Of a DNA stretch of 64,000 nt, positions 52,365 through 60,864 are shown piece after piece (the stretch's first letter is position 1; each line of letters opens with the position of its first letter). The translations under genes and the position numbers were made by a program. Below the pieces are notes generated by a model, which saw only the letters and a program-made list of their open reading frames with translations, searched no databases and was not told the DNA's origin. This stretch comes from Myxococcota bacterium (lineage in GTDB: Bacteria > Myxococcota > B64-G9): NCBI GenBank assembly GCA_022710975.1, contig JAKLGA010000003.1:372001-436000 (forward strand), given 5' to 3'.

Positions 52365-55184
52365 TCAGGGGGAGGGGGCTCCGGCGTCGGCGCCAGGCGC
52401 CGCGGGGTCCGCGGGCAGCGGGGTCATGGGCGGGACCACGGCGGTGACGGCCTGCTCGGGGGGCGAGGGCGTGACCGTGACCGGCTGGCAGTAGACCCGG
52501 AGCAGGGCCGTGCTCTTCTGCAGCCGCTGCATGAAGGCCGGATCGGCCATGTTGCCGTTGATGGGGATCACGCACAGGCTGTACTCGCCCGGCAGCACCC
52601 GCTCGAGGCGCATGACCTGGCCCGGCATCCAGAAGCCCGCCTTGATGCCCGCGCCGAGCTGCTGCACCGAGGCGTTGATCTCGGCCGCGTTCGCGAAGCT
52701 CCACTTGCCCGGCAGCAGCAGCGCCTGGGCGAGATCGAGCTTGGCCCCGCCCTGGCCCTGGATGCTGACCAGCAGGGTCGCGTTGCCCGCGGGCACGTCG
52801 AGCTGCAGGCGCGCCTGCTCGCCCGCCCGCACGGTCACGTCCCCGCCCGCGGTGGAGTTGCCCAGCCCGCCGCTCGAGACGATCGCGGCGAGCACGTGGT
52901 GCTCGCCGGCGGGCAGGCGCTCGACCGCGAAGGCCCCGTCCTCGCCGGTGCGCACGACCACCGCCTGGCCGGTGCTGCCCTTGGGGCTGATGTTCAGCAC
53001 GGCCCCGGGCGCCGGCTGGCCGCCCTGGGTGACCTGCCCGGCCAGCGAGCCGAACGCCTTGAGCCGCAGCTCGAGCTGCACGTCCGCCGGCCCCGCCGCC
53101 AGGCTGGCCGGATCGGAGCGGCCGAGCTCGCCGGCCTCGGCCACCACCACGCGCTCCTCGGCGCTCACCCCCTGGAGCACGAAGGCGCCGTCCGGGCCGC
53201 TGCGCGTGCGACGCACGTCGAGCTGCTCTTCGACCGCAGAGCCCAGCTCGAGGATCAGCCTGGAGCCGTCGCCCACGAGCTGGGTGGCCGAGACCACCTC
53301 GGCCCCGGCCACCGGCGCGCCGGCGCCGTCCAGCACCCGGCCGCTCACCCGGCGCCCGCGCTGCAGCGTGAGCAGGCCGAGGTCGGTCTCCTGGCCGGCC
53401 TGGATCTGGACCCCGGGCCGCTCGAGGTCGGCGAAGCCGTCGGCGCGCACGCTCACGCTGTGGGCCCCGGCCGGCACGTCCGGGAGCAGGAACTCGCCCT
53501 GGGCGTCCTCGACCGGCTGGCCCGGCGGGAAGTCCAGCAGCACCAGGAAGCGGGTGACGGGCGCGCCGTCGCCGGCCTGCACCCGGCCGCGGAGCGAGCC
53601 AGGCTCCTCCACCACCAGGCGTACGTCCTCGTCGCCGGTGCGCGCCGGCGTGCCGGCCCGCAGCCGCTCGCGCCGCTGGACCCCCTCGCGCGCGGCCCAC
53701 AGCCGGAAGGCCGCGCCCTCGGGCAGGCCCTGCAGCACGAAGGCCCCGGCCCCGTCGCTCTGGGCCGTGGCCGGCCCGCGCAGCTCGGCCTCGGCCACCG
53801 GCGCCCCGGCCCACACGTCCGGCACGGCCAGCACCTCGGCCTCGGCCACCGGCTCGCCGCCGGCGGTCACCACCGAGCCCGCGATGCGCCCGCGCCGCGC
53901 CAGGCGCAGCTCCAGGCCGGCGGCCTCGGGGGCGGCCTCCAGGTCCACCGGCAGCACGTCGCTCGAGGCGCCCTCGGCCTGGGCCACGAGCTGCAGGCGG
54001 GTGCGCGGCAGCCCCTGGAAACGGAAGGCCCCGTCGGCGTCGCCGAGCGCCTGGCGCACGCGGGTGCCGCCGAAGGTGTTGCGGTAGGGGCTCGACTCGG
54101 CCGCGGCCACGCGCACCTGGGCGAAGGGCACCCCGCGGCCGCCCTCGTCCACCACCCGGCCGGCGATGCGGCCTCCGCCCGCGAGCTCGATGCGCACCTC
54201 GGGCGTGGGCCGGCCGGCCTCCACCTGCACCGCGCCCGAGCCGGCCGGCGGGTAGTCCGGGTGGCTGGCGAGGAAACGGTAGCTGCCGGGCGCGAGGGCC
54301 TCGAAGGAGAAACGGCCGTCCGCGTCCGTGCTGGCGCCGTCCTGCTCGGGGTCGGCCAGCCCGAAGACGTCCGCGCTGGGCTCGGCCAGCACGCGGGCGC
54401 CGGCCACCGGACCGCCGCCGGCCTCCACCACCCGGCCCTGCACCGGCGCGCCGCGGGCCAGCGCCACCTCGACCCGCACCGGCGCGGTGGTGGACTCGGG
54501 CACGCTCACCGGGCGCTGGACCGGCGAGCGGCCCGCGGCCTGCACGGCCACCACGGCGAACCCGGGCGTCACCCCGGAGAAGCGCGCCAGCCCCTCGGCG
54601 TCCGTGAGCTCGGCCCGCTCGTCCTCGGCGCGCAGCCCGACCTTCGCCCCCTGGACGGCCCGGCCGTCCTCGAGCGCGCTCACCCGCACCTCGAGGGCCG
54701 CGCCCGGCCGCAGGCGCAGGATGACCGGATCGCTCTGGGCCGAGAGCCGCTGGGACACCGGTCCGGCCACGCGCTCGCCGGCCCGGGCCGTCAGGCGGTA
54801 GCGCTTGGGCAGCAGGCCATCGAAGGCGAAGGTGCCGTCGCGCTCGGTGCGCGCGGTGCGCTCGGGGCGGCTGCTCACGCGCACCAGCGCGCCCTCCACG
54901 GGCAGATCGCCCGCCTCCAGCACCTGGCCCTCGAGGCGCAGGCTGCCCGCGGGATCGTCCTCCTCCTGGACCGGCGCGGCCGGCGGGGCCGGCCGGGCCG
55001 CGGCCGGCTCGTGGCCGGGCTCCTGCCCGGCGGCCGGCGCCTGCCCGGGCTCGGCCGCGGGGGCCCCCTCCGTGGCCTCCGCCGTGTCCTGCTCCCCGGC
55101 GGGCGGGCGTTCCACCAGCAGCCAGACGATGGCGGCCAGCACGGTCAGGACCAAGGCCAGGGCCAGGGCGGTCGAGCGTCGCAT
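52365..55184 (-). CDS. Large protein of repeated carboxypeptidase-regulatory-like (Ig-like) domains
   Basis: This 939-residue protein has a single N-terminal hydrophobic anchor (residues 5-24), an acidic/Pro-Ala linker, then about eight repeated beta-sandwich domains recognisable by 'GRVxxxxGxPVxGAxVxxxxxxxxxxxTDxDGxFxFxGLxPGxYxLxAxxxG'. These are carboxypeptidase-regulatory-like folds, used as surface or periplasmic scaffolds. The C-terminal ~120 residues are different and end acidic. It is preceded by GAGGAGG. No enzymatic domain is present. Confidence 0.82.
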   Translation of the reverse strand: MRRSTALALALVLTVLAAIVWLLVERPPAGEQDTAEATEGAPAAEPGQAPAAGQEPGHEPAAARPAPPAAPVQEEDDPAGSLRLEGQVLEAGDLPVEGALVRVSSRPERTARTERDGTFAFDGLLPKRYRLTARAGERVAGPVSQRLSAQSDPVILRLRPGAALEVRVSALEDGRAVQGAKVGLRAEDERAELTDAEGLARFSGVTPGFAVVAVQAAGRSPVQRPVSVPESTTAPVRVEVALARGAPVQGRVVEAGGGPVAGARVLAEPSADVFGLADPEQDGASTDADGRFSFEALAPGSYRFLASHPDYPPAGSGAVQVEAGRPTPEVRIELAGGGRIAGRVVDEGGRGVPFAQVRVAAAESSPYRNTFGGTRVRQALGDADGAFRFQGLPRTRLQLVAQAEGASSDVLPVDLEAAPEAAGLELRLARRGRIAGSVVTAGGEPVAEAEVLAVPDVWAGAPVAEAELRGPATAQSDGAGAFVLQGLPEGAAFRLWAAREGVQRRERLRAGTPARTGDEDVRLVVEEPGSLRGRVQAGDGAPVTRFLVLLDFPPGQPVEDAQGEFLLPDVPAGAHSVSVRADGFADLERPGVQIQAGQETDLGLLTLQRGRRVSGRVLDGAGAPVAGAEVVSATQLVGDGSRLILELGSAVEEQLDVRRTRSGPDGAFVLQGVSAEERVVVAEAGELGRSDPASLAAGPADVQLELRLKAFGSLAGQVTQGGQPAPGAVLNISPKGSTGQAVVVRTGEDGAFAVERLPAGEHHVLAAIVSSGGLGNSTAGGDVTVRAGEQARLQLDVPAGNATLLVSIQGQGGAKLDLAQALLLPGKWSFANAAEINASVQQLGAGIKAGFWMPGQVMRLERVLPGEYSLCVIPINGNMADPAFMQRLQKSTALLRVYCQPVTVTPSPPEQAVTAVVPPMTPLPADPAAPGADAGAPSP

Positions 55185-55269
55185 GGGTCCTCCTCGCGCA
55201 ACCCGCTGGGGCGGCGCCGAGTGTACTACGCGCTCCGGGTCGGAGGGGAGGGCGGCCTTCGCCGGGGCA

Positions 55270-56508
55270 CTAGCCGAGCGCGCCGGAGTCCGGGGCGGGA
55301 TCGTCGAGCCCGAGGGCCTCCCGGCCCGGCAGCGCCCGGCGCGCCTCGGCCAGGAACTCGGCCTGGTGCGCGTCCCGGCGCTTGAGCTCCTGGCGCACGA
55401 TCTTGGCAGCCAGCGCGACCACCTTCGCCGCCACCGGGGGCTTCTGGAAGTGCGCCCGGTTGAACCACAGGTTGCGGATGACGATGCGCACCACGTCGTC
55501 CAGCACCGACAGGCCCGAGCCCGGCCGGCCGACGATGGCGAAGGTGTCCTGGGCCAGGAGCTCCAGGGCGGATTGCTCGAGCATGGTCCGCAGCAGGTCC
55601 GCGGCCGTCGGGCGCGGGCGCGGCGCCAGGTAGCGCCACACGACCCGGTCGAAGTCGTGGGAGTGGGCGTCCGAGCCGCCCATGGCCACGATGGGCGCGG
55701 GGCGGGTGCGGGCCAGGTACTCGGCCAGCCGGGCCGCGCGAGGGTAGCGCCACAGCACCTCGGGCGGCTTCCCGCCCAGCGCCATGCGGTTGTGCAGCGC
55801 CAGGTAGGCCTCCAGCACCTGGGTGCTGGCGTCGGGGAAGCCGCCGTTGACCGTCTCCATGAACTTGGCCCGGCCGAGCAGCTCCAGGGTGGCGTCCAGC
55901 GACAGCTCGTGCCCGTCCAGGGGGTGCGCCAGCGCGCACACCAGACCGTGCTCGGCGCAGTAGTCCATCACCCGCCGGCACTGCAGCGCCAGGTGGCCGG
56001 GGGCCCGGCAGCGGGCGAAGATGTCGTCGAGGCGGGCCTGGGTGAGGCCGGTGTAGGCGCCGAAGGGGCCGTCCACGGGCGCGGGCCCGCCGTAGACCAG
56101 CACCTCGGGGGACTGGCGGTAGCGCCCGTCGATGTCCTGCTCGATGCAGGCGAGCTCTCCCCCCACGCACAGGCGCGGCTCGGCGGCCGCGGCCCGCAGC
56201 AGCGGCTCCGGGAGCTTGTGGGCCCGGCGGTTCATGTGGTCGGTGACGCACACGATGCCCACCTGGGTGGCGGGCGGCGGGGCGTCGAGCACGGCCCGCA
56301 GCCGGTCCACCCGGGTGAAGCACTCGCTCCAGCGCACGGGGGTGTCCTGGCCGAGCGTGCTGCGCAGCGCCCCCCCGATGAGCGGATCCATCTCGGAGGC
56401 CAGCCCGTTGGAGCCCTCGGTGTGGATGTGGGTGATGACCAGGACCGGGTAGCGCGGGGCGGGCTCGGACGGGCCGCCGATCGTCGCGTGTTCGCCTTCG
56501 GAACCCAT
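55270..56508 (-). CDS. PHP-family phosphoesterase-like protein
   Basis: The 412-residue product carries metal-binding motifs of the PHP superfamily: 'THIHTEG' (HxH) near residue 27, 'VTDHMNR', 'VGGELACIEQD', 'ALAHPLDG' and 'GGSDAHSHDFD'. PHP domains form a trinuclear metal site and hydrolyse phosphoesters. Residues beyond about 300 form a helical C-terminal region without a recognised fold. The ATG at 56508 follows GGGAGGAGGTG. It diverges from the SGNH-like lipoprotein gene. Substrate unknown. Confidence 0.8.
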   Translation of the reverse strand: MGSEGEHATIGGPSEPAPRYPVLVITHIHTEGSNGLASEMDPLIGGALRSTLGQDTPVRWSECFTRVDRLRAVLDAPPPATQVGIVCVTDHMNRRAHKLPEPLLRAAAAEPRLCVGGELACIEQDIDGRYRQSPEVLVYGGPAPVDGPFGAYTGLTQARLDDIFARCRAPGHLALQCRRVMDYCAEHGLVCALAHPLDGHELSLDATLELLGRAKFMETVNGGFPDASTQVLEAYLALHNRMALGGKPPEVLWRYPRAARLAEYLARTRPAPIVAMGGSDAHSHDFDRVVWRYLAPRPRPTAADLLRTMLEQSALELLAQDTFAIVGRPGSGLSVLDDVVRIVIRNLWFNRAHFQKPPVAAKVVALAAKIVRQELKRRDAHQAEFLAEARRALPGREALGLDDPAPDSGALG

Positions 56509-56601
56509 GGAGCACCTCCTCCCGGGCGTGGCCAACCTGTCAGAGATGCCGGGGAGAATCAAGCTCCGGCGGCCTGCGGTTGCGTCCTGGACCCGGTTCG
56601 C

Positions 56602-56610
56602 TGCTAGAAT
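56602..56610 (+). promoter_or_regulatory. Extended -10 promoter element of the SGNH-like lipoprotein gene
   Basis: TGCTAGAAT combines a TGn extension with TAGAAT, five of six consensus bases. TTGCGT lies 19 bases upstream of the hexamer (56580-56585). The ATG is at 56648. Confidence 0.5.
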
Positions 56611-56647
56611 CGTGCCGTCGCGGGGGCCCCCGCGCGAGGAGGCGGAC

Positions 56648-57481
56648 ATGCACGGCGGTTCGAAGCGGCGGGTGTTCCCGGGCTGGGTCCTGGCCATCCT
56701 GGCGGCGGGCTCGCTGGCCGCCTGCGATGACGGCGGTGGGGGCGGGCCGGGCACGGACACGGGCACGGCGCTCTTCCTGCACCACTCGACCGGGGAGGCG
56801 ATCTGGAACGGCGGGGTGGAGGGCTGGTTCGGGGCCTACAACAGCGCGAACGCGACCAGCTACGTCGTGAACCAGGTCAACTACCCCGACGAGCCCTACC
56901 CCTGGGAGAATTACCCTTACGATTACTGGAACTTGTGGGTGGAGCACGCGGGCTCGAGCCGTTTCGAGGGGCAGGAGACGCTCGACATGCTGGCCCCGCG
57001 CTACGACCTCATCGTCTTCAAGCACTGCTTCCCGGTCAGCATGGTGGAGGAGGACACGGGCAGCCCCGACGTCGCCTCGAGCACCCGGAGCCTGGAGAAC
57101 TACCGCCTGCAGTACCAGGCCCTGAAGACCAAGCTGCGCTCGTTCACCGGCAAGCGCTTCCTGGTGTGGACCGGCGCGGCGCTGACCGAGACGGCGTTGC
57201 TGGGCGACTACGGTGGCACCCTGGCGCACGCCGCCCGGGCCCGGGAGTTCTTCACCTGGGTCAAGGACGAGTGGGACGAGTCCGGGGACAACATCTTCCT
57301 GTTCGACTTCTTCGAGCTGGAGACCGAGGGCGGCGACACCTTCGTCGAGGCCTACGCCCAGGACCCGACCGATCCGCACCCGAACGAGGGCTTCGCCCAG
57401 GCGGTGGCGCCGCGGTTCGGCCAGCGGGTGGTGGACGTGCTCGAGGGCCGGGGCGACACCGGCAGCCTGACCGGGGAGTGA
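56648..57481 (+). CDS. SGNH-hydrolase-like lipoprotein
   Basis: The 277-residue protein has a lipobox (LAAC, Cys 26), a Gly-rich linker, and a domain starting 'TALFLHHSTGEAIWNGG', where S47 in HHSTG takes the position of the GDS nucleophile, and ending 'DPTDPHPNEGFAQAVAPRF', a DxxHPN motif expected for the Asp-His pair of the SGNH fold. Intermediate 'LIVFKHCFPVSMV' and 'FLVWTGAALTETA' strands fit. It may be a carbohydrate or lipid esterase at the cell surface. A GAGGAGG site precedes the ATG, and the gene is followed 7 bases later by an alpha/beta hydrolase. Confidence 0.65.
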   Translation: MHGGSKRRVFPGWVLAILAAGSLAACDDGGGGGPGTDTGTALFLHHSTGEAIWNGGVEGWFGAYNSANATSYVVNQVNYPDEPYPWENYPYDYWNLWVEHAGSSRFEGQETLDMLAPRYDLIVFKHCFPVSMVEEDTGSPDVASSTRSLENYRLQYQALKTKLRSFTGKRFLVWTGAALTETALLGDYGGTLAHAARAREFFTWVKDEWDESGDNIFLFDFFELETEGGDTFVEAYAQDPTDPHPNEGFAQAVAPRFGQRVVDVLEGRGDTGSLTGE

Positions 57482-57488
57482 GGCGCCG

Positions 57489-58631
57489 ATGGGCCGCGTG
57501 TTCGTCGGCGCCGGCGTGCTCGCCCTGGCCGCGCTCGGCGCGGGCGGCTGCGGCGGACAGGAGGAGGGGCCGCCGCCCTGCCTGGTCCAGGGCTGCGACG
57601 GCGCCAGGCTGTGCGAGCGGGCCGCGGACCCGGAGGCGCGCGGGCCCTGGCCGGTGGGCGCGCGCACCCTGCAGGTGGCCGGGCTCACCACCGAGGTCTG
57701 GTACCCGGCCGAGTTCGGCTCCCAGCGTGGCCTGGACCCGGTGGTGTACGACGTGCGCGCGGAGCTGCCCCTGTCCGAGCAGGGCAAGATCCCCGACCGC
57801 GACACCCCCTGGCAGACCTGCGACTGCCATCGCGATCTCCCGCTCGACGCCGAGCGCGGGCCCTACCCGGTCCTCCTGTACATGCACGGCACGGCCGCCT
57901 TCCGCTCCCAGTCGCTCACCCAGATGACCCACTGGGCCAGCCGCGGCTTCGTGGTGGTGGCGGCCGACCACCCCGGGCTGTACCTGGCCGACATGCTCGA
58001 CTTCCAGGGCGAGGCGCACCTGGAGGCGGACGGCCAGGCGCTGCTCGCGGCCCTGCGCGCCCCCGGAGGCGAGCTGGCGTTCCTGGCCGGGCACGTGGAC
58101 GCGGGGCGCGTCGGGCTCTCGGGCCACAGCGCCGGCGGCAAGGGGGTCTCCACCTTCGGCTCCGAGCCCGGGGTGCGGGTGATCGCCCCCATGGCCTATG
58201 CCGGGGTCGAGCCGGGCACGGAGGTGGAGTCGGTGCTGGTGCTGGGCGCGCTCGATGATCGGGTCGCGGCCTGGACGCGCCAGCAGGAGGGCTACGCCAG
58301 CTCGCCCGCGCCCAGGCGGCTCGTCGGCATCGCCGACGCCGGCCACCTGGTGTTCACCGATCTGTGCGCGCTGAAGAACGCGGCCGGGCAGGATCTGATC
58401 GAGATCGCCCTCGAGCACGAGGTGCAGAACGCGAGCCTGGCCGAGCTCCTGTGGGACGGCTGCGCGCCGGAACAGATCGCGCCGGCCGAGGGTTGGGCCA
58501 TCGTGAACCACGTCACCACCGCCGTGTTCGAGAGCGTGCTGCAGTGCCAGCCCGCCCCGGACTTCTCCGATCTGCAGGCCCGCCACCCGCGGGTGGCGGT
58601 GCTCGAGGAAGATCTGTCCGCGGGGGACTGA
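57489..58631 (+). CDS. Alpha/beta-hydrolase lipoprotein (PAF-acetylhydrolase-like)
   Basis: This 380-residue protein has a lipobox (AGGC, Cys at about residue 21) and an alpha/beta-hydrolase domain: oxyanion 'LLYMHGTAAF', nucleophile elbow GHSAGG with S214, a 'VLGALDDRVA' acidic strand and 'DAGHLVF' with the likely catalytic His. Features recall PAF-acetylhydrolase-type esterases. It follows the SGNH-like gene by 7 bases, so both may act on the same surface polymer or lipid. Confidence 0.8.
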   Translation: MGRVFVGAGVLALAALGAGGCGGQEEGPPPCLVQGCDGARLCERAADPEARGPWPVGARTLQVAGLTTEVWYPAEFGSQRGLDPVVYDVRAELPLSEQGKIPDRDTPWQTCDCHRDLPLDAERGPYPVLLYMHGTAAFRSQSLTQMTHWASRGFVVVAADHPGLYLADMLDFQGEAHLEADGQALLAALRAPGGELAFLAGHVDAGRVGLSGHSAGGKGVSTFGSEPGVRVIAPMAYAGVEPGTEVESVLVLGALDDRVAAWTRQQEGYASSPAPRRLVGIADAGHLVFTDLCALKNAAGQDLIEIALEHEVQNASLAELLWDGCAPEQIAPAEGWAIVNHVTTAVFESVLQCQPAPDFSDLQARHPRVAVLEEDLSAGD

Positions 58632-58642
58632 AGGAGGAGGCC

Positions 58643-58939
58643 ATGGGCGAGGGACCGTTGGGCCTGGAGCTGCGCGCCTGCCCGGCCTGCGGCAAGCGGC
58701 GGTTGGTGCCCCAGGGCAAGCTGTTCAGCGGGGAGAAGGAGGCCCGCCTGGTGCTGAGCGTGGCCTTCCAGCGCAACCGGGCCCACCCGCCCGCCAAGCA
58801 GGACTACGACGTGTTCGTCTCCAGCCCGCTCCTGGCCGCGGTGTGCGGCGCCTGCGGGCACGTGGAGCTGTCCGCGGCCGAGCCGCAGAAGATCTGGGAC
58901 GCGCTGCTGGAGGCGGAGGGGCAGCGCCAGGCTCCGTGA
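58643..58939 (+). CDS. Small zinc-ribbon protein
   Basis: The 98-residue protein has two CxxC pairs, CPACG (residues 13-16 region) and CGACG (about 68-71), separated by a beta-rich middle, which indicates a single zinc ribbon. No function is assigned. An AAGGAGGAGG ribosome site precedes the ATG, 11 bases after the hydrolase stop. Confidence 0.7.
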   Translation: MGEGPLGLELRACPACGKRRLVPQGKLFSGEKEARLVLSVAFQRNRAHPPAKQDYDVFVSSPLLAAVCGACGHVELSAAEPQKIWDALLEAEGQRQAP

Positions 58940-58976
58940 GGGGCCCGGCGCCGCGCGGGGATGCGCCGGGGCTCGG

Positions 58977-59234
58977 TCAGCAGTTCTGGCCGCTCGGGCA
59001 CTTGCAGGCGCCGGCCTTGACCTTCTCCACCCGCAGCTTCTCGGCGTCGGTGCGGTTCGAGAAGTGGCCCAGGCAGTTGTCCGTGCTGCGCTGGCTCTTC
59101 ATGGCCTCGTGGGTGCGGGTGTCGATCTCGCACTCGCCGTTCCCGAGCTTGTACACGTGGTACTCGTCCGCGGCGGCGAGCGTGGGGACGGCGGCCAGGG
59201 CCACGGCGACGAGGACGAAGAGGATCTTCTTCAT
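58977..59234 (-). CDS. Small secreted Cys-containing protein
   Basis: The 85-residue product has a signal peptide (to about residue 22, AAAD) and a mature part with five Cys, including a closing 'GACKCPSGQNC'. A disulfide-bonded secreted peptide is likely; function unknown. It has a GGAGGG ribosome site and a good promoter upstream. Confidence 0.65.
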   Translation of the reverse strand: MKKILFVLVAVALAAVPTLAAADEYHVYKLGNGECEIDTRTHEAMKSQRSTDNCLGHFSNRTDAEKLRVEKVKAGACKCPSGQNC

Positions 59235-59275
59235 GGGGACTCCCTCCTTCGGGGTTCGGTTGGGGAACACGAACC

Positions 59276-59304
59276 GGCATAGCACCCTGGTGGGTGGGAT
59301 GCAA
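59276..59304 (-). promoter_or_regulatory. Putative promoter of the small secreted protein gene
   Basis: On the minus strand TTGCAT (59299-59304), 17 bases, TATGCC (59276-59281), with TGC before the -10. The -35 lies within a 12-base sequence that recurs at 59466-59477. Confidence 0.55.
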
Positions 59305-59477
59305 ACCGGACACGCCCGGCGGCCACGATCTCGGGGATGGGTGCTGGCAGGCTCGGATTGCTGCGCTGCGCATTCTCGTGATTCCGGCCGCTTGCGTCGA
59401 GAGCCCGACCGCGGAGGGGTTGGCATCCGACTTGCTGAGGGACAGGTGCACCTGGAGTCCTGCGCGGGATGCAAACC
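59296..59477. repeat. 12-bp direct repeat bracketing the region before the tandem paralogues
   Basis: GGGATGCAAACC occurs at 59296-59307 and again at 59466-59477, separated by about 158 bases of noncoding sequence. The second copy is just before the ribosome site of the first paralogue. I see no other feature in the 255-base gap 59235-59489 except the promoter of the minus-strand gene. Confidence 0.6.
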
Positions 59478-59489
59478 AGGGGGTGCGCG

Positions 59490-60827
59490 ATGCTGGCGAT
59501 GAGCGCGATGGCCTGGATCCTCGCCCTGGAGGCGGTGGCCCCGGCGGCCGCGGAGCCCCCTGCCTGGACCCACGGCTACATCGTGGCTGCCCGGGTGCAC
59601 CTGCGAGCGGCTCCCGCCAGGGACGCGGCCGAGGTGGTGAGGTTGCGGATCGGGGCGGAGGTGGAGTACCGACCGGCCGGGGAGGGGGGCCTCTGCGAGG
59701 TGAGGGTGACGGGCACCGGGCGGGTGGGCTTCACCCGCTGCGGCGCGCTGGGGACCGAGCGGCCGACGGTGGAGGGGCTGTGGCGGCGCATCTTGCACAT
59801 GACCGAACGGCGCGGGCGTTCTTCGGGCGCTCCAGTGGAGAAGTGGACCGACTCGAAGTTCGAGGCGCTTGTCGAGAGGCTCTTCTTCCTGTCACCCTCC
59901 TACGATCTCCTCTGGTGGGCATGCCACAAGCGTTTCTACGAATACGATGGGTATGGCGTCAACAAGTGCGCACCCGACATCCTGAAGCTGTTCTCCGACC
60001 TCGACGGCCTTCGGAAGGGAGCCGATCTACGGCCGGTCAATAGCTGCTGGAATCCACCGCTGGTACCTCGCGGCACTCCCCGTGAACAAGGTGATTCATT
60101 CAGTACATATAGGGGATTGGGCCGTGTCGAAGGCAACATCCTGCAAGTAGTCCGCGACGACAAACCAGGTCCCAGTCTCGTCGCGAAGCCATCCGTGTTC
60201 AAATCGCGGGATGACGTGTACCTGGTTCCAGGTGGCAGGGACCTCTCAAGTCTGCGCCGCCGTGGCAATCCCTTCGTGGATCCCGACGGCCTGGCCGAGG
60301 TGCGCTACCGGACCGATGGCTTCGCCGGAACCGCATCGCTCACCGAGTTCACCAAGCTGCTTCCGGATGCTCGCGCGGTGCTTTCTCTTTTTCCGGCGGA
60401 TCCGTATTGCCAGAGTTTCTGCGATATACCTGGGCTGCTCGCGCGCTTCATCGATCGGCCGCGGGTCTATCTGCTGAGCAAGCGGGGAGCGCTCGTCAGC
60501 GGATCGCTCGTCGAGATTCGGGATCCGCATTCCGGCCCTTGTGGTCGCAGGGCTGCTGCGGTCTTCGCCTCGCGAGAGCCCGTGGATGTCGCCGCGGTGA
60601 TCGTCACGCACATGAGCCTTGATCCCGTGAAGACCAAGTTCCACCGGCTCGGTGGGGGAAGCTTCGAAGTGGATCTCGACGGCGATGGAAACCAGGATTT
60701 CGCGTACCTGGCGACTGGCAATGAGTGCGTGGAAGATAACACCCACTGCTGCACGGGGTTCCTCGTGGTCAACATCGGCGGCGCCTGGCACCTGGCGGCG
60801 GAGATGTGCACGCAAGTCTGCACCTGA
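59490..60827 (+). CDS. Secreted SH3-like protein, paralogue 1
   Basis: This 445-residue protein has a signal peptide (to about residue 20, AAAE), an N-terminal SH3b-like domain ('VHLRAAPARDAAEVVRLRIGAEVEYRP'), a divergent middle and a C-terminal region with 'VDLDGDGNQDFAYLATG' (FG-GAP/Ca2+-binding-like) and several Cys. It is a tandem paralogue of the next gene. Its first ~95 and last ~130 residues are nearly identical to it, whereas the middle differs. The central coding sequence is lower in GC than its surroundings. No immunity or toxin domain is recognised. Start ATG 59490 follows AGGGGG. Confidence 0.7.
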   Translation: MLAMSAMAWILALEAVAPAAAEPPAWTHGYIVAARVHLRAAPARDAAEVVRLRIGAEVEYRPAGEGGLCEVRVTGTGRVGFTRCGALGTERPTVEGLWRRILHMTERRGRSSGAPVEKWTDSKFEALVERLFFLSPSYDLLWWACHKRFYEYDGYGVNKCAPDILKLFSDLDGLRKGADLRPVNSCWNPPLVPRGTPREQGDSFSTYRGLGRVEGNILQVVRDDKPGPSLVAKPSVFKSRDDVYLVPGGRDLSSLRRRGNPFVDPDGLAEVRYRTDGFAGTASLTEFTKLLPDARAVLSLFPADPYCQSFCDIPGLLARFIDRPRVYLLSKRGALVSGSLVEIRDPHSGPCGRRAAAVFASREPVDVAAVIVTHMSLDPVKTKFHRLGGGSFEVDLDGDGNQDFAYLATGNECVEDNTHCCTGFLVVNIGGAWHLAAEMCTQVCT

Positions 60828-60864
60828 GGAGCGAGCTGACGGTTGGAGCTTCAGGGGGTACCGG

